Origin: Polytrichum commune
Taxonomy: Eukaryota > Streptophyta > Polytrichopsida > Polytrichales > Polytrichaceae
Assembly: GCA_950295325.1 (NCBI GenBank)
Contig: OX485804.1
Span: 1,798,001 to 1,862,000, forward strand
DNA: 64,000 nt
Direction: 5' to 3'
Part shown: in pieces, positions 35,161 to 47,000 of the stretch
Layout of the letters: every line of letters begins with the position of its first letter
How positions within the stretch are numbered: position 1 is the first letter of the stretch
Position numbers and translations under genes: made by a program
The notes under the pieces: model-generated
What the model was told of the DNA's origin: nothing
Databases searched by the model: none
The model's input: the letters and a program-made list of their open reading frames with translations, nothing else

Positions 35161-35385
35161 ACACTAAATATCGGATCTAGTGTCACTTACTATCCAAAGT
35201 TACACATTCCTATATATTTTTATTCTTAATGTAATTTTTACCAAGTAAAGATGGTATTGTTCTATAATGTCCAAACAACGAATTTGATCTTTGTTGGCAA
35301 AAAACAAGATGTACAATGAAGAATTATGAAATTGCATAATTCCAAATAGGAAGTGACACTAAAAATCATATCTAGTAGTATGTGT
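35161..35385 (+). mobile_element. MITE with AGTGTCACTTACTAT terminal repeats, copy 2
   Basis: About 225 bp. The left end reads ACTAAATATCGGATC-TAGTGTCACTTACTAT; the right end inverted reads ACTAGATATGATTTT-TAGTGTCACTTCCTAT. The interior matches 1394-1610. Non-coding. Confidence 0.65.
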
Positions 35386-36707
35386 ACAATATAATTTATT
35401 GAGTTCATTCTTTTGAATGTTGCTACTATTGAATTTATAGGAGAGACACCTATTCCCCATCAAGACCCCATGGGCAATCTATAGGGTACCGGAATTTTGA
35501 TTAGGTTGGCATTGAATTTCGATCAAGCATGCATTGGACTGAATTTTGATTAGGCCACAATCAATGGTGCCATGACACATGTCATGGTTTTGAGTGCTAA
35601 AGTGAGGACGAATGAAGAGGTAAAATGAGCGGTGATTGCAAACTTTAGACATTGGAAGCATGTGTGGGCCAAGTTTCGGCTTCAAACATTCACGTAATTT
35701 CAATTTATGAAATAAAAAATATGAAAACAATTGCAGCCCTCTTGCTAGTATCTATCTTCCTCAACAAGAAACATTTACACGGCCTAACACTTCTCCAGAT
35801 CTAGCGCAGAATCTCTTAAGTGATCAGTTGAGAGCCTCTAGTCTAGTTCAAGTCACTATTAACATACAAAGTCCCATCTCCCCACATGCTGACAGACTAG
35901 AGAATTGCAAATCTACCATACTCACAAAAGAATCTCGATTTTCTCAGCACATGGGGGTGTCGGGACTTATATCCTAGTAGTGACTTGAACATGAAATCTG
36001 ATGCAAGAAAGAATTGAAAACTACATGTGCAAATTACCTGGTAGCTTTAGGGCTCATCTTCAGTGGAGGAATTTCCAAATTAGTAGAATATAGTGCCACA
36101 TTTGCTTTCTCAGAGAAGTAATCATGGAAGTAATCATGGTTGTTTGTCATGTTCTGATCAGGAGACCTGGAGCAAAAACAAGTTTCAGCTTCAGATGATG
36201 TTCGAAAGATATGTACCTTAGTAATTTTCTTTTTTCACATCAAGGGAGGAATTATTAGCTTCTGAACAATTTCGTTTCTTCTGCAGTAGACCAATGAATT
36301 AGGAAACTTGGATAATCAAGTCATGTTCAACATATGATGATTAGGAATCCATACCCGACACAAAATAGTCAAAGTCCAATCACAGACCAGAAAATGCGTT
36401 CTAGATGACATATCAACTTTAACAGAAAAATTTGCAAATCTACCCCCTGATAGATTTGCAAACATTTCAGGTGAAGATGATGTGTATTCTAAGGACGCAC
36501 TTTCTGGTCGTGAATCAATGAATGTATTACGGTGATACATAACTCAAGCTTCAGAACTCTAAGAAAGCAATGACACAGGCTGAGAACTTGACAGATCATA
36601 AATTATGCATCCAGTGCCAAAGTGAGCCCTTAACAGGGCAGAATCCTGAACTACTTACCAGGAAGCCATGAGGGATTTAGGCACCCTACTATGTCCTCCC
36701 TGCTGCA
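35386..36707. other. intergenic, nothing firm
   Basis: A 60-bp sequence at 35445-35500 (CCTATTCCC...ATCTATAGGGTACCGGAA) recurs near 44950-44995. The open frames 35479-35730 and 36316-36540 on the minus strand have no motif. Confidence 0.35.
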
Positions 36708-37395
36708 CAAATTTCCAAATTTTCTTAGATTATGCCACTCTTCAAGATCTAGCAAGTAAAGGATCTCGATTGAATAGAGAAATCATCTGAAATGTAATCA
36801 ACACACATTGCTCATGAAAAGACAGTTTAGAACATGCCATTGGTTTACTCATGGAAATTGCTAGACATTGAATGTTGATCTACCTGTGTTCTATGATCTA
36901 TGAATGTTCCAGGAGCACCTCATGCAATGTAGCTAGCCAGTCTCTCGTGAAGCAAGATCATTGGGACTCTGAGAAGTGGATGAACTTAACTTGTCGAATT
37001 CAACCTACAAGCTGCAGAAGCTCAATAAGTTTTAATGTTATATTCATACTACTCCAAATTTCCAAAATCTCTTGAATTTTGTCACTCTTGAAGGATCATA
37101 ATCGAATGAAGAAAACATCAACTTAGTTAACACACCTTGCTCATAAAAAGACATTCTAGAACATGACGTGCCTTGTCTTCTCATACAAATTGCTACACAT
37201 TCCAATGTTGATCTACCTATGTTTTACCAATGTTCTACCAATGTTCTACCAATGGCCCAGGATAACCAACACTTTCGCACAAGGCCATTGAAATGGCCAA
37301 CCTTTTGTGAATCAAGAGAGTTGTGACTTGAAAAATAGATTAACATATGCTTTCTAGTTCAACACAAAGGATGCAAAAGTTGATTTTATTTACAT
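36708..37395. repeat. diverged tandem duplication, unit about 340 bp
   Basis: Units 36708-37048 and 37049-37395 share CAAATTTCCAAA, TCACTCTTCAAG/TCACTCTTGAAG, CTCATGAAAAGACA/CTCATAAAAAGACA, AGAACATG, AATTGCTA-ACATT and AATGTTGATCTACCT in order. In the second unit ACCAATGTTCT is further triplicated (37220-37250). It may represent repeated exons or introns of the minus-strand sequences that follow. Confidence 0.6.
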
Positions 37396-37589
37396 TAATT
37401 ACATATATCATGCTCCAGCCACACCCATTATTGACCCTCAAGATGAGTGAGCCAAACCATAATGTTGTCAATATTTGTAAACACTTGTAGTATTATAATC
37501 TAGTCTTTACCACCAATACCTGTCAAATACTTTGCAATAATGCTCATGAAGTTTTTGCAAATCTATAATATACGTAGATTTGTAGCAGC

Positions 37590-38620
37590 TTAATGAGCAT
37601 ACTGCAAAGCGTGGGACACGTCTTGGTCAAGACTGATGCAACAAAGACATTCAATTATGGGTGCGTCCGAAGATGGGAGACTAGAAGTCTTGCAACAATC
37701 TAAAGAAGCAAAAATATAGTCTCCAAATTCTTTGCAGCTAGCACCAAGGCATGAATTAATCACAAGCCACATGTTCCGTAATTTCCTAGTAAATTATAAG
37801 TTCATAAACCAGAGAGGCCAAACCAGAGGGGCCAAGAGGCCACCCCATCACTAAACACCACACAACCAGAGATACAAAGAGTCTTCAATGAAGGCTCCAG
37901 CTTGTTTATGAGACCAGAGCCACTCCATTGACAGCCATGGCCACAAGATCCCAAAAGACAAAACTTCCCAACTCTCATACCACCTAACACAACTGTAACA
38001 CAATAATTGCAACACTTGAGTTACATGATAACAACAAAGTAGATAGCACAAATCACAAATAACTAATGCAAGTAAGTGACCTCAATCTTCATGATACTCA
38101 TACATGTCACCACCTCACCCAAAGAGAAGATACTCACCAATACTCCATGATTTGTGCAGCTTTTGGATGGAAACAATAGTGTGCTTGCAACTAAGTCTTG
38201 AACACAAGACTCAAACAATCTCACATCAGAGATACCGTTGATAAAAACACCAAAATTGTCCTCAATCGCCACAATCAGATATGTCAACATTTCATCCCAA
38301 AGAGAAGATCAAATACTAACCAAAACTGCAATCAAGACAAGTTGAACAGTGAGAAGACTTGAACACGTTGTTATCAACAAAGATAACACAAATTAGAATT
38401 CAAACTGTAACTGTACTCAATTTGCATAACTCTCGCGGACTTCAACATGACTTCACCCAAAGAGAAGATAAGATACTGACCAACCCTCCATGATCTGTGG
38501 GGTTATCTTCTGCAGGCTCATGAAGGTGATCATGGTGTGGGGGACTTCGCCATTTAGTGTCCAAGGCCTCTTCGAAGCCCCAAGGGGCTGGCATCCTAAG
38601 AGAGCTCTCCAAAAGACTAC
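37590..38620 (-). pseudogene. possible decayed multi-exon gene with repeated exon, unknown
   Basis: Minus-strand frames have protein-like content. About 38620-38430 reads FEEALDTKWRSPPHHDHLHE and then NPTDHGGLVSILSSLGEVML; 38290-38063 reads AIEDNFGVFINGISDVRLFE and then SKSCTNHGVLVSIFSLGEVV; 37990-37802 and 37772-37590 follow (CKEFGDYIFASLDCCKTSS). The block NHG-LVSI-SLGEV occurs twice, and CCAAAGAGAAGAT at DNA level three times (38112, 38295, 38458), so an exon-sized unit of about 170 bp was duplicated in tandem. A helical-repeat protein is one possibility, not shown. Stops between blocks make it a fragment or pseudogene as read. Confidence 0.35.
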
Positions 38621-39418
38621 ATTGTGAACAAGCCTCTAAATATCCTACTTAAAGCCACTCTAAGTCCTACAAGAGCAGCTCCACGCTGCTAACTAAGCTC
38701 TCCAAAAAACTTCATTGGGAAGTCTCCAAGTGTCTCAATTAATACTCTAAGGCTGCTCCATATCTGCATAGTGAATGAAAACCCAAACCCCAAGTCCCAC
38801 ATATTTATATGCTCGAAGTACAGGCTGGGCTAGTGGGATCGGGTAGGAGGACTCGTGAGACAGAGTACGAATTACCAAACTTGATGCTAAAGTACGGACT
38901 CAGTGGATTCAAGGCTTTGCTGATATTGGATGGTTGAAGTTGAAGTTAGTACCAGTTTGCAGGACATGGCATGCAGTGCCCGGGAAGTTTTTGGGCACAG
39001 TCGGTCAAGATCCCACTGATTCTAAATCCAGCTGGTCACATGCATGTTGACATCTTCCGGTTTTGCTTTATTCATTTAAGGTATATTCCATAGATTCCTC
39101 TAAAATGATTGGTAATTTTCCTGAAGGCTGCAACTTCAACCGGTTATTTTCTCAAACTCAACCGGTTCATTTGTAACTAATCGCCGGTTCTTTCCAGACA
39201 TAGAGGGCATCACTAACCAAGTTACATGATGATCTCTTTTCAAAGAAAGATAAGAACTTATAATTTACAATTGTTTGGTAAGACGTTCATAGAGTACAGC
39301 CTGAGTGATCCTCATAGACGGGGAATTCCAAATTTTCAAAAGGAGGATTATGCTTATGTTACACACGATCCCACATATTACAACCAAGAAGGTGTGTAAT
39401 GTTTCGGACCCGATTGAA
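38621..39418. other. intergenic, nothing firm
   Basis: Short direct repeats of AGAGCTCTCCAAAAGACT/AAGCTCTCCAAAAAACTTCATTG occur at 38600-38720. An AACCGGTT-rich stretch (39130-39195) contains CAACCGGTTATTTTCTC and CAACCGGTTCATTTG. No gene. Confidence 0.35.
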
Positions 39419-39656
39419 TAGAGGAAGTTATGGTATACGAGCGTACCTCTCATCCATCCAACGTCAAAAGTTGACTCCCTACAAGTTTGTTGTTGATTCA
39501 TCCTAAATCACCTCAAGTACACTACTTTGGAGTTCTTTAACCTAATTTTGGTGTCCAATCTACGAACAGAAATAACCTTCATGTTGCATACTATTTCAAG
39601 GCTTTTACATTGAGTGAAAAAGAGGTACTATGCTTGTATGCAATAAATCCCTCTTT
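39419..39656 (+). mobile_element. MITE with GAGAGGGAA...TACCTCTCATCC ends, copy B
   Basis: The left end GAGGAAGTTATGGTATACGAG-CGTACCTCTCATCCATCC and the right end inverted AGAGGGATTTATTGCATACAAG-CATAGTACCTC form an imperfect TIR of about 40 bp. About 238 bp, non-coding. No convincing TSD was identified. Confidence 0.65.
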
Positions 39657-39744
39657 CTGACACTAACAAGTACCTGCTAGTGTGAATCTAGCTCACTTGC
39701 CAAAAGTTGGCATAGTGATAATCAACTTAGTTCGGCCGATTTTC

Positions 39745-39997
39745 CACTAAGGTAAGCAACTTGATTTGGTCACTTATCTACATCAACCACTTATATTTCA
39801 ATGGTGGGTGGTTAGGTGTGGATCTATGAACGGACATCTAAAAAATATGTGTTCAAATAAATATAACATGTATTTAAGCAAATCTAAACATATTGTCAAT
39901 CTCTTGACTTTTTGGTTGTTAGTAAAGATGAGGTGGCAAGCAATTAGGTCACCCATATCAGTGAGGATCCCCCCTCCCCTCCCCCCCCCCCCCCCAA
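39745..39997 (+). repeat. diverged dispersed repeat (partner at 18215) plus C-run
   Basis: 39745-39925 matches 18215-18400 in blocks (GTGGTTAGGTGTGG is exact). A long C-rich run (39968-39996) follows; the partner has a C-run on its other side, so the two tracts are probably unrelated to the repeat ends. Confidence 0.4.
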
Positions 39998-41678
39998 AAC
40001 ACTAACGAAACTTTGAATTTCAACCCTCAAACAAAGGTAGGAAGGAAATAGGGCTACCTCTAGTGCACTCAATTTTAGCAGAATGGGATAACCAAGAGAC
40101 ATCACATACTTGAGTGGTAGAGGTTCTCAAACGGAAAGTGCGTAATCTAATGATTTTTGCCTTCTACCTTTGAATTTCATTGTTTGATTGATTGGTGGGA
40201 TCAATTTGTTTTGGGTCATGCAAACTAGATTGTTCCGCATTGCAATGTATGTGCACAAGAAGATGTTTTCGGTGAGATTCGATTTCCTTAAACTGACGGT
40301 TGGTTTGGGCTTGGATATTGAGGATATTGATTCTTCTCCTATCTAATAAACAAGCATACGCAGCTAATGAATGATGGGGTATCTTGGAGAGATGCAAGGG
40401 AGAATGGTGCATTATCATTGCAAGTGTATGTTGAAGCATTGACAAAACCCGAGGTTGTGATTCTTAATGCCTTTGCATTCGCATGTGTACATTTATTCCT
40501 TTTCAGTCATGAAATTCTTAAATGTTTATTCGTCTTCAATCTAACAACTTCTTATTTCTAGTTGTTTGTCTATTGCCCAAGTGCTTATGTCCACGCATGA
40601 ACATGTAGTAGTCATCTCCTCATTGCATTCACGGGAGACTTTGCCATTTACGACGTTGGGATCGCTTTGTTGTGTGATGATGGTCCACCTACACTCCCTT
40701 ATGGAAGTAGAATGAAGTCTCATCCCCTTGGTGATGATAATGTACTAGTTCACAAGGTGGCTAAATGCTATCGCATTAGTAATTAAGTGTGTCATATTAT
40801 GCAAGGCATTCTTGTAGTAGTGTACCACTTGGAATTTGTCTTTGAGTGCCTTAAGGCCTAACTGTTTGGTTTTGTGCTTGCAGATTGTTAGATTTCATCG
40901 AGTCTCCCCCTAGGTTGGTGGGACTTCCTACACATGCAAAGAGTGTAGCTTCAACATATTAATTGAGTATCATGGTTTGATGGGCAATGCTATCATGTGA
41001 GCAATGAGCAGTAAGCGGTGAGGAGTGCGTGGTGACATGTGAGCAGTGACAAGGAAAAACATCATGGAAATACATGCATGTGTATCCTATAACTATGGAT
41101 TTATGAGAGAATTTGGGAAGTTCAAACAAAATATTATTGGAGAATTATTGAAACAATGCTATTGATTTTGAATTAAAAGAATGAAAGGCACACTTTGGAG
41201 AATGTGAGAATTGTGATTATGTTTTAAATAGTGATGTAGAGAGTGTAGAATCACATATGAATTGAAGTTTAACAATTATGATTGTTGAGGATAACCAAAT
41301 AAAATATGCCTAGAAATGTATTCAAGATGTTTATTTGGAATCTTGCGTTGAAGCTCCAATTAATTATGTCATTTACCCTGTTAAGTGGTAAACAACATTA
41401 TGCGCAATTCGGATTCTATGTAAACTCATCCATGCGAAGGTGAAAACATAGTGATTTATTTTACAACATGTAAATGGGATATTTTTAGATGTTTTGACTT
41501 TGGAAATAGAGTCCAAAACCCCGACTTAGACTAGTGGAGTCGAATTGGAATGAATCGGCCCTCAATTTTGTAGAGGGATTTTTTAATGCTAAAGCTCCTT
41601 CATCCTCTAATAGATGAGTTTACACAAATGCCACAAAATTAATCCCAAGCCCTTATAATTGAAATGGTAAGTGGGGGA
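39998..41678. other. intergenic, no gene seen
   Basis: Several short open frames (40164-40445 and 40541-40723 minus, 40367-40561 plus) have no motif, second copy or splice context. A GAGCAGTGA-type short direct repeat lies near 41000-41050. Confidence 0.4.
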
Positions 41679-41925
41679 GAGAGGGAATCCATACAAACAT
41701 ACTTCTCATCCATAATCCAACATAAGCACTTGACCCCCTATAGGGTTGTTGCCGATTCCTCTCAAATGACTTCAAGGTAGACTGATTGGGGTCTTTAAAA
41801 CTAACTCTAGTGTCAACTTAGTATACTTTAAAACGTAAGTTACATCCGAACTGCATACTACTTCAAACCTTTTCATGTTGGATGATGGAGAGGTACACTC
41901 GTATACCAGAATTCCCTCTCTCTCT
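41679..41925 (+). mobile_element. MITE with GAGAGGGAA...TACCTCTCATCC ends, copy C
   Basis: The left end GAGAGGGAATCCATACAAAC-ATACTTCTCATCCATAATCC and the right end inverted GAGAGGGAATTCTGGTATACG-AGTGTACCTCTCCATC are the best-matched TIR of the three copies. The right end runs into a (CT)n microsatellite (41916-41935), so the boundary is blurred. Confidence 0.65.
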
Positions 41926-44900
41926 CTCTGTGCATACATGGATTGCATCATTCTCAACCTTCTGTCCATGCTCTGCAAGAATCCAATCACCCATTTCATG
42001 AGCCTCTGAAGGAATACAGCCAGGACTAATATGGTACAGTGCAGTGTAGTGTGCATAACGTGACCGTATATTTCCTCCGCCACTTGAATCTATGCAGAGC
42101 CGCTCAGGGTTATCGTCATCACATGAACTCTGAATCTCTCTGCACGAATGGAAATCAAAATCAGCGTCACCCTCACACGGCCTCAGCGGGCCTCTCAAAT
42201 TGCATGCAGGGAGCTGCCCACCACCACCCTGCAGGCTCGTCAACTTCGAACTTCATAGCCATCATGTGAGGACCAGCGCATGAATCACGGCTTTGGTCTC
42301 CAATCAGCACATGAGGACTGCCCAGCTTAGCTTTTGACGTCACTAGTACAATTCATCTCAACTCAGAACAACTGAATCCTTGCATCCAGCACATGAATTA
42401 CGGCTCCTTGGTCTCAAATCAGAACATGAGAGCCAACTACACTACATATCCTATTTAGTGGCATTTGGTGTTTTATGCCACTGTGGTAACTTGTTTTCTA
42501 AGGACACATCTTATTGATAAAGTTTGCAAGTTACACTGTCATCCCAGCTTACTTTTAGTTCAGCCAAATGTCAGTTACTGTAACAAAGTTTGGTGCATTC
42601 TGCATCCACACATGTTTCTATTATCATGGACGATTGAATTTTGGATACAAAATCACTTTATAGTCAGTGATAGTAATTGCAATGTTGTAATCTATAATGC
42701 TCAAATTTTCTTACAAGGAATGACAAACAATGTCTAGGTTCACATGGAGTGTTCATGTGACACTACACGGGTGGTTTACAATTAATGTTGAGCAAGACCA
42801 TTAATATATCACTAGTGACACTATAATACAATATTTAATTTGGTAATTCTTAAGCTTAGTGCAATTCTTCTCAACATAACACATATTGCGAAACCCCGCA
42901 TGTCATGCAGCCTGACATAAGCTAGAAAAATCCAAAACGGTGAATGACCACTACTGGTGCACTAGACTAGGGGTAGAATGGTTCTTGTGTGAACCCAAAA
43001 TGACCAATTATAAAAGTGTTGGCCCGAACAAAGATGCAATGATAAATGGGATGTAGTGATTGACCGGATAGGTGTTGTTCCCCACCCCTTGCGATCACTT
43101 TTGGGTGCCAGTGAGTTAACCATGTTGTGTGCATTCATATGGAATAGTAAGATATTTTGATGCTAAAATTAGGACGACTCTACTATACAAGTGGGGGGTT
43201 TGACTTACTTGTCTTGTTGGGAAACTCAAAATAAATATTTACATGAAATAAAATCATGAACCAGCTTGCATTCCTCATATTTCCTCTACTCCATCTTTGG
43301 AAAATATTGCACAAATTTCAGGCTACTTTTGCTGGCTGATTCGGCTTATTTTCACTGTTTCCTGTATTACATCTACCTTACGATATTTTGGAGGCCGGAG
43401 TACGTGATCTAATCCAGTGCAGTACAGTACATCATAGCACATGGCACGGTGGAGAATGCTCATCAAATGTTGTATCAATCAATCTCTTAACTTTAGCAAG
43501 CACTTGACAATTTCAACAGCCAGGTGTCAAAAGCACATAGACTTTCCAACTGGTGCCAAAGGTCATTGAGTCAGCTCTACTCTAAGTTTCTGACAAGTTT
43601 CCCACCCAATAGAGTTACATGTAAAGCCCCTCATAAGAAAGACAAAACCATGGGTTTAATCCTTCTTTGAGAAGACTTTAATGTTAGGAGCTCATAGCTC
43701 GTCTAGCGTTGGAGCATTTTTATGAAAGTTGGGTGGAAATTTTTGGGACTCCTTTCATTTTATGTCTCAAATTTTGTGATAATTTTGTGATTTAAAATAA
43801 GGTGTGCACATAAGACCCGTTGTGTTTAATTCCTAATCAGCCTATGCAAGGTTAACTTGGCCCACCCATCCTCGTAGGACAAGTTAGAAAGCCGGTTTTT
43901 TATAGCCCAACACAATTCCTCCCTTATAATGGAACTGCTCTATAAATGTTTGACATTTGTCACCTTTATGGTTGAAGGGCATCATATCCTACAGGTGTTT
44001 TTTTGTTGATCCCTAAATGCAAATGATTCCCAATTAAAAAAAAATTACATGACTATCAACTGCAATGTATCTTAAATATTGTGTTGGACATGTGTTGGTG
44101 GGTGTAAATCCATGCAGAAGGAGTGCAATTGTGCCACGATTGAATCAAATTACAAAGCTTCCCAAAAGATTACAAGATAATGATGTCAATATCTGTGAGC
44201 TTATTTGAGTAGGTATATTGCTCCTCTATTGAATGAGGGTAATATCTTGTCATTTGGAGAGGATTTGAGTGGAGGTTCAATCAAAAAACCAACCCCCAAT
44301 TTAATTTCTCAATGGTTGCCCCCTCACCACTATTGAAATCCCTATTATAATCTCCTACATAACAACATTTAAAATATGGACTGTGAGTAGTCACCTCTAA
44401 CCTGCAAACATCTAAGGTGGATGAGGCTAATGTGGACATTTTTAGCTTTATGGAATCATCCAACCCATGAATTCCACCATTAGAAGCTTGAGTAGGTTAG
44501 CAATTACGAATCGAGACCAAAGAATTTGAAATTGTTGAAATCGGAGTTGAGGAAGGTGTTGATCTAGGCTAAGAATCTAAGATTTCTCGACTTCCCAATG
44601 CGGTGTTATAGGGGGAAACTCTTTTATCATTCAATGTTGTGTAAGTGGACAACATCAATAATAGATTGTACATGGGTTATATGCCAATGAAAACCAAATT
44701 GAATGCCAATATTGGTTGTGTTATGTCTCTAAAGTGGTCACATGTAAGATAAAGTGTTGCCCAATTGTTTTTCCAATATAGAATACCCACAATACAAGTT
44801 GGTCAGCACCTCACAACCACATGCCGCCTCCTAATTTGTCCAAGTTGGCATCTCCTAATTTACCCACCTCAGGCACAAAAATCAAGCATGTCATACTTAG

Positions 44901-45300
44901 GGGTATAACCCTCAATCATGGAGGATGGTGGATGTATAATTGAGGTACCTATTCCCAATCAATGCCCCATCTATAGGGTACCGGAACCCGGGAGTCATCG
45001 ACAAGGAGCACAAAGTCCTAAACCTAGTCATCTTTGACGGCCGTATTAGCTTATAGGTGCGGTGCATGCAATGAATTAGGAGTTGCAAAAAAGAAGTGGG
45101 GTCATTATATATATACTTACTCACTCTAAACTTTGTAATATCATACTTGTGACAATCAAAGTGCATGTAATATTAAGAGGTTCTATAATGTTAACATGGA
45201 TGCGTGACAAAAGAAAATTAGTGTGGCATGTGAGAAATATGGAATAACACAACCTCAACAATGGACTGCTCTTCATACTTTTGATAACAAGGGATTTTTT
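41926..45300. other. intergenic, no gene seen
   Basis: I find no recognised gene. The frames at 41863-42243 (minus) and 42465-42737 (plus) are unremarkable. Unique AT-rich DNA continues to about 45300. Confidence 0.4.
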
Positions 45301-45843
45301 ATTTTACTTTTTTTGTGCAGGAGCAATGCCCTAACTTGGTTAGAATATGGAGTCAAGTCTATGTAACATTACAAAATGAAAGTCTTCTCTTTTTATTTTT
45401 GCTTTTGGATGCTTTCCATAAGGCTTTTGTACTTTCAAATGAAGATGACATGTTGGTTGATTCCTTTGATAATTGTCCTAAAGATGGGCCACCGATCTTG
45501 ACACCTTTGGGCGGTGCTCAAATAAAATCAGATTAAAGCGGCCTGAGTGGCTATGCCAACGGTGATGACAATGTCAAGCTAACGACAACAAGTGACGGTG
45601 AATGGATCACGAGAAACTCTAGCGGGATCTAACTTAATGTATCCGCGATTGCTAACGGACAACCATGGGCATGTTGAAGAAAATCAAAAGGTTTGTAAGC
45701 TATGTGTCTTATGTGGTCATTCTAATGCTCAATCGGACGCCTATATTTGTCAAATGGTGTATGGCAAGGTGTGTAGTCATGAAGAATATCAAAATAACAT
45801 GTGTTATGATAAGATTGGATTATGTAAGGTAAGCGGGTTTTAA
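45301..45843 (+). pseudogene. Cys-rich open frame, possible exon remnant
   Basis: From 45592 the plus strand encodes 83 residues with a clustered Cys pattern (KVCKLCVLCGH, then YICQMVYGKVCSHEEYQNN, MCYDKIGLCKV), ending before a GGTAAG donor-like site at about 45828. The preceding frame (45315-45536; DDMLVDSFDNCPKDGPP) is also protein-like but is separated by stops. The Cys/His spacing could be a degenerate zinc-binding region; I cannot name it. Confidence 0.25.
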
Positions 45844-47000
45844 ATTGTGGATACTTTTAGTTATGCAACCATTTCTTAATATAGAATATGCAATTAGTGC
45901 AAAATGACTAAGCTAACTCAAATCATGCATGTAGTCATTTCCTCCTAAGCTTTTGGAATTCATACGAATATCTTATCCATAATTTGTCAAACTGAAGATT
46001 GTATTTCTTATGGAATGATCATATAGGTCCCCCTCCCAATTATATTGAACAATGAGCCTAGAATGTTGAACGAATGTTGAGCACATAGTCTCGTCTTAGG
46101 TGCATACTTGACCACAAAACACTCAAGATAAATAAGCGTTTGTTATTAAAAAAAACTAGTAAACGAATTAGGGTTGCTTACCTCACTCAAAACATAGACA
46201 TTATGTTAGGTTTAGTAGTGTGCACAATTGGGAGTGCACATGTGAACATTTCACTAGAGTAAGTCTAGAAATCCTCACTTTGGGCTTTAATAAATTTAAC
46301 CCTTTTATTTCAATTCTAAACTGTAAAACAACATTCTTTGTGATTTGGGAGTGCCCACAACAGCCATATACTTCAATTCCGATTTCTTCTCCACCTTTAA
46401 ATATTTATAGGTGTCAATAATCTTGGTGGGAACTTGTAGTCAAGACCTCAAAGCCACATACCAAGTTAGAGAGAGTTTTGGGTTACACCACCAAAAATTT
46501 TAAGACGGTTCATTGTCCCAATTTAATAAATGAATAACAACAACATGAAGTCACCCTAAACATAGGCTATGGTATATTAGCAAGAAATATATTATTATTT
46601 CAATCACAAAGTTAATGGTTCGCTAACACAAGCAAACTGGATAGAGCTCTTGAAACCTACTTCACCAATAAAATCAAAGGAACATATTCTATTTTTAGTA
46701 TATATAAGCAAACCTTAACCCTTCTACCTACAAAACCACAATGTAATAAATGTATATTGATTCCAACACTAGAATTTGTCCCAAACAAAAAAAAAAAAAA
46801 AAACCCTTATATTGATTGGATTTTATATATATGTATATTCATTCAAACCCCCCGGGTATGCAACTTGTAGTTAGTTTTTGCTCTCACTTAAATAACCCAA
46901 AACACCAGGGTACAGACTCTCAAGGAAGGCTTAACTAGTGTCTATTACAGGCATTTGTCACTTCATAGTTCCTTAATTAGACCAAAGGGTTGCTATCTTC
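45844..47000. other. intergenic, no gene seen
   Basis: It contains an A-run of about 19 (46784-46802) and AT-rich unique sequence. The open frame 46220-46420 has no motif. Confidence 0.4.
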
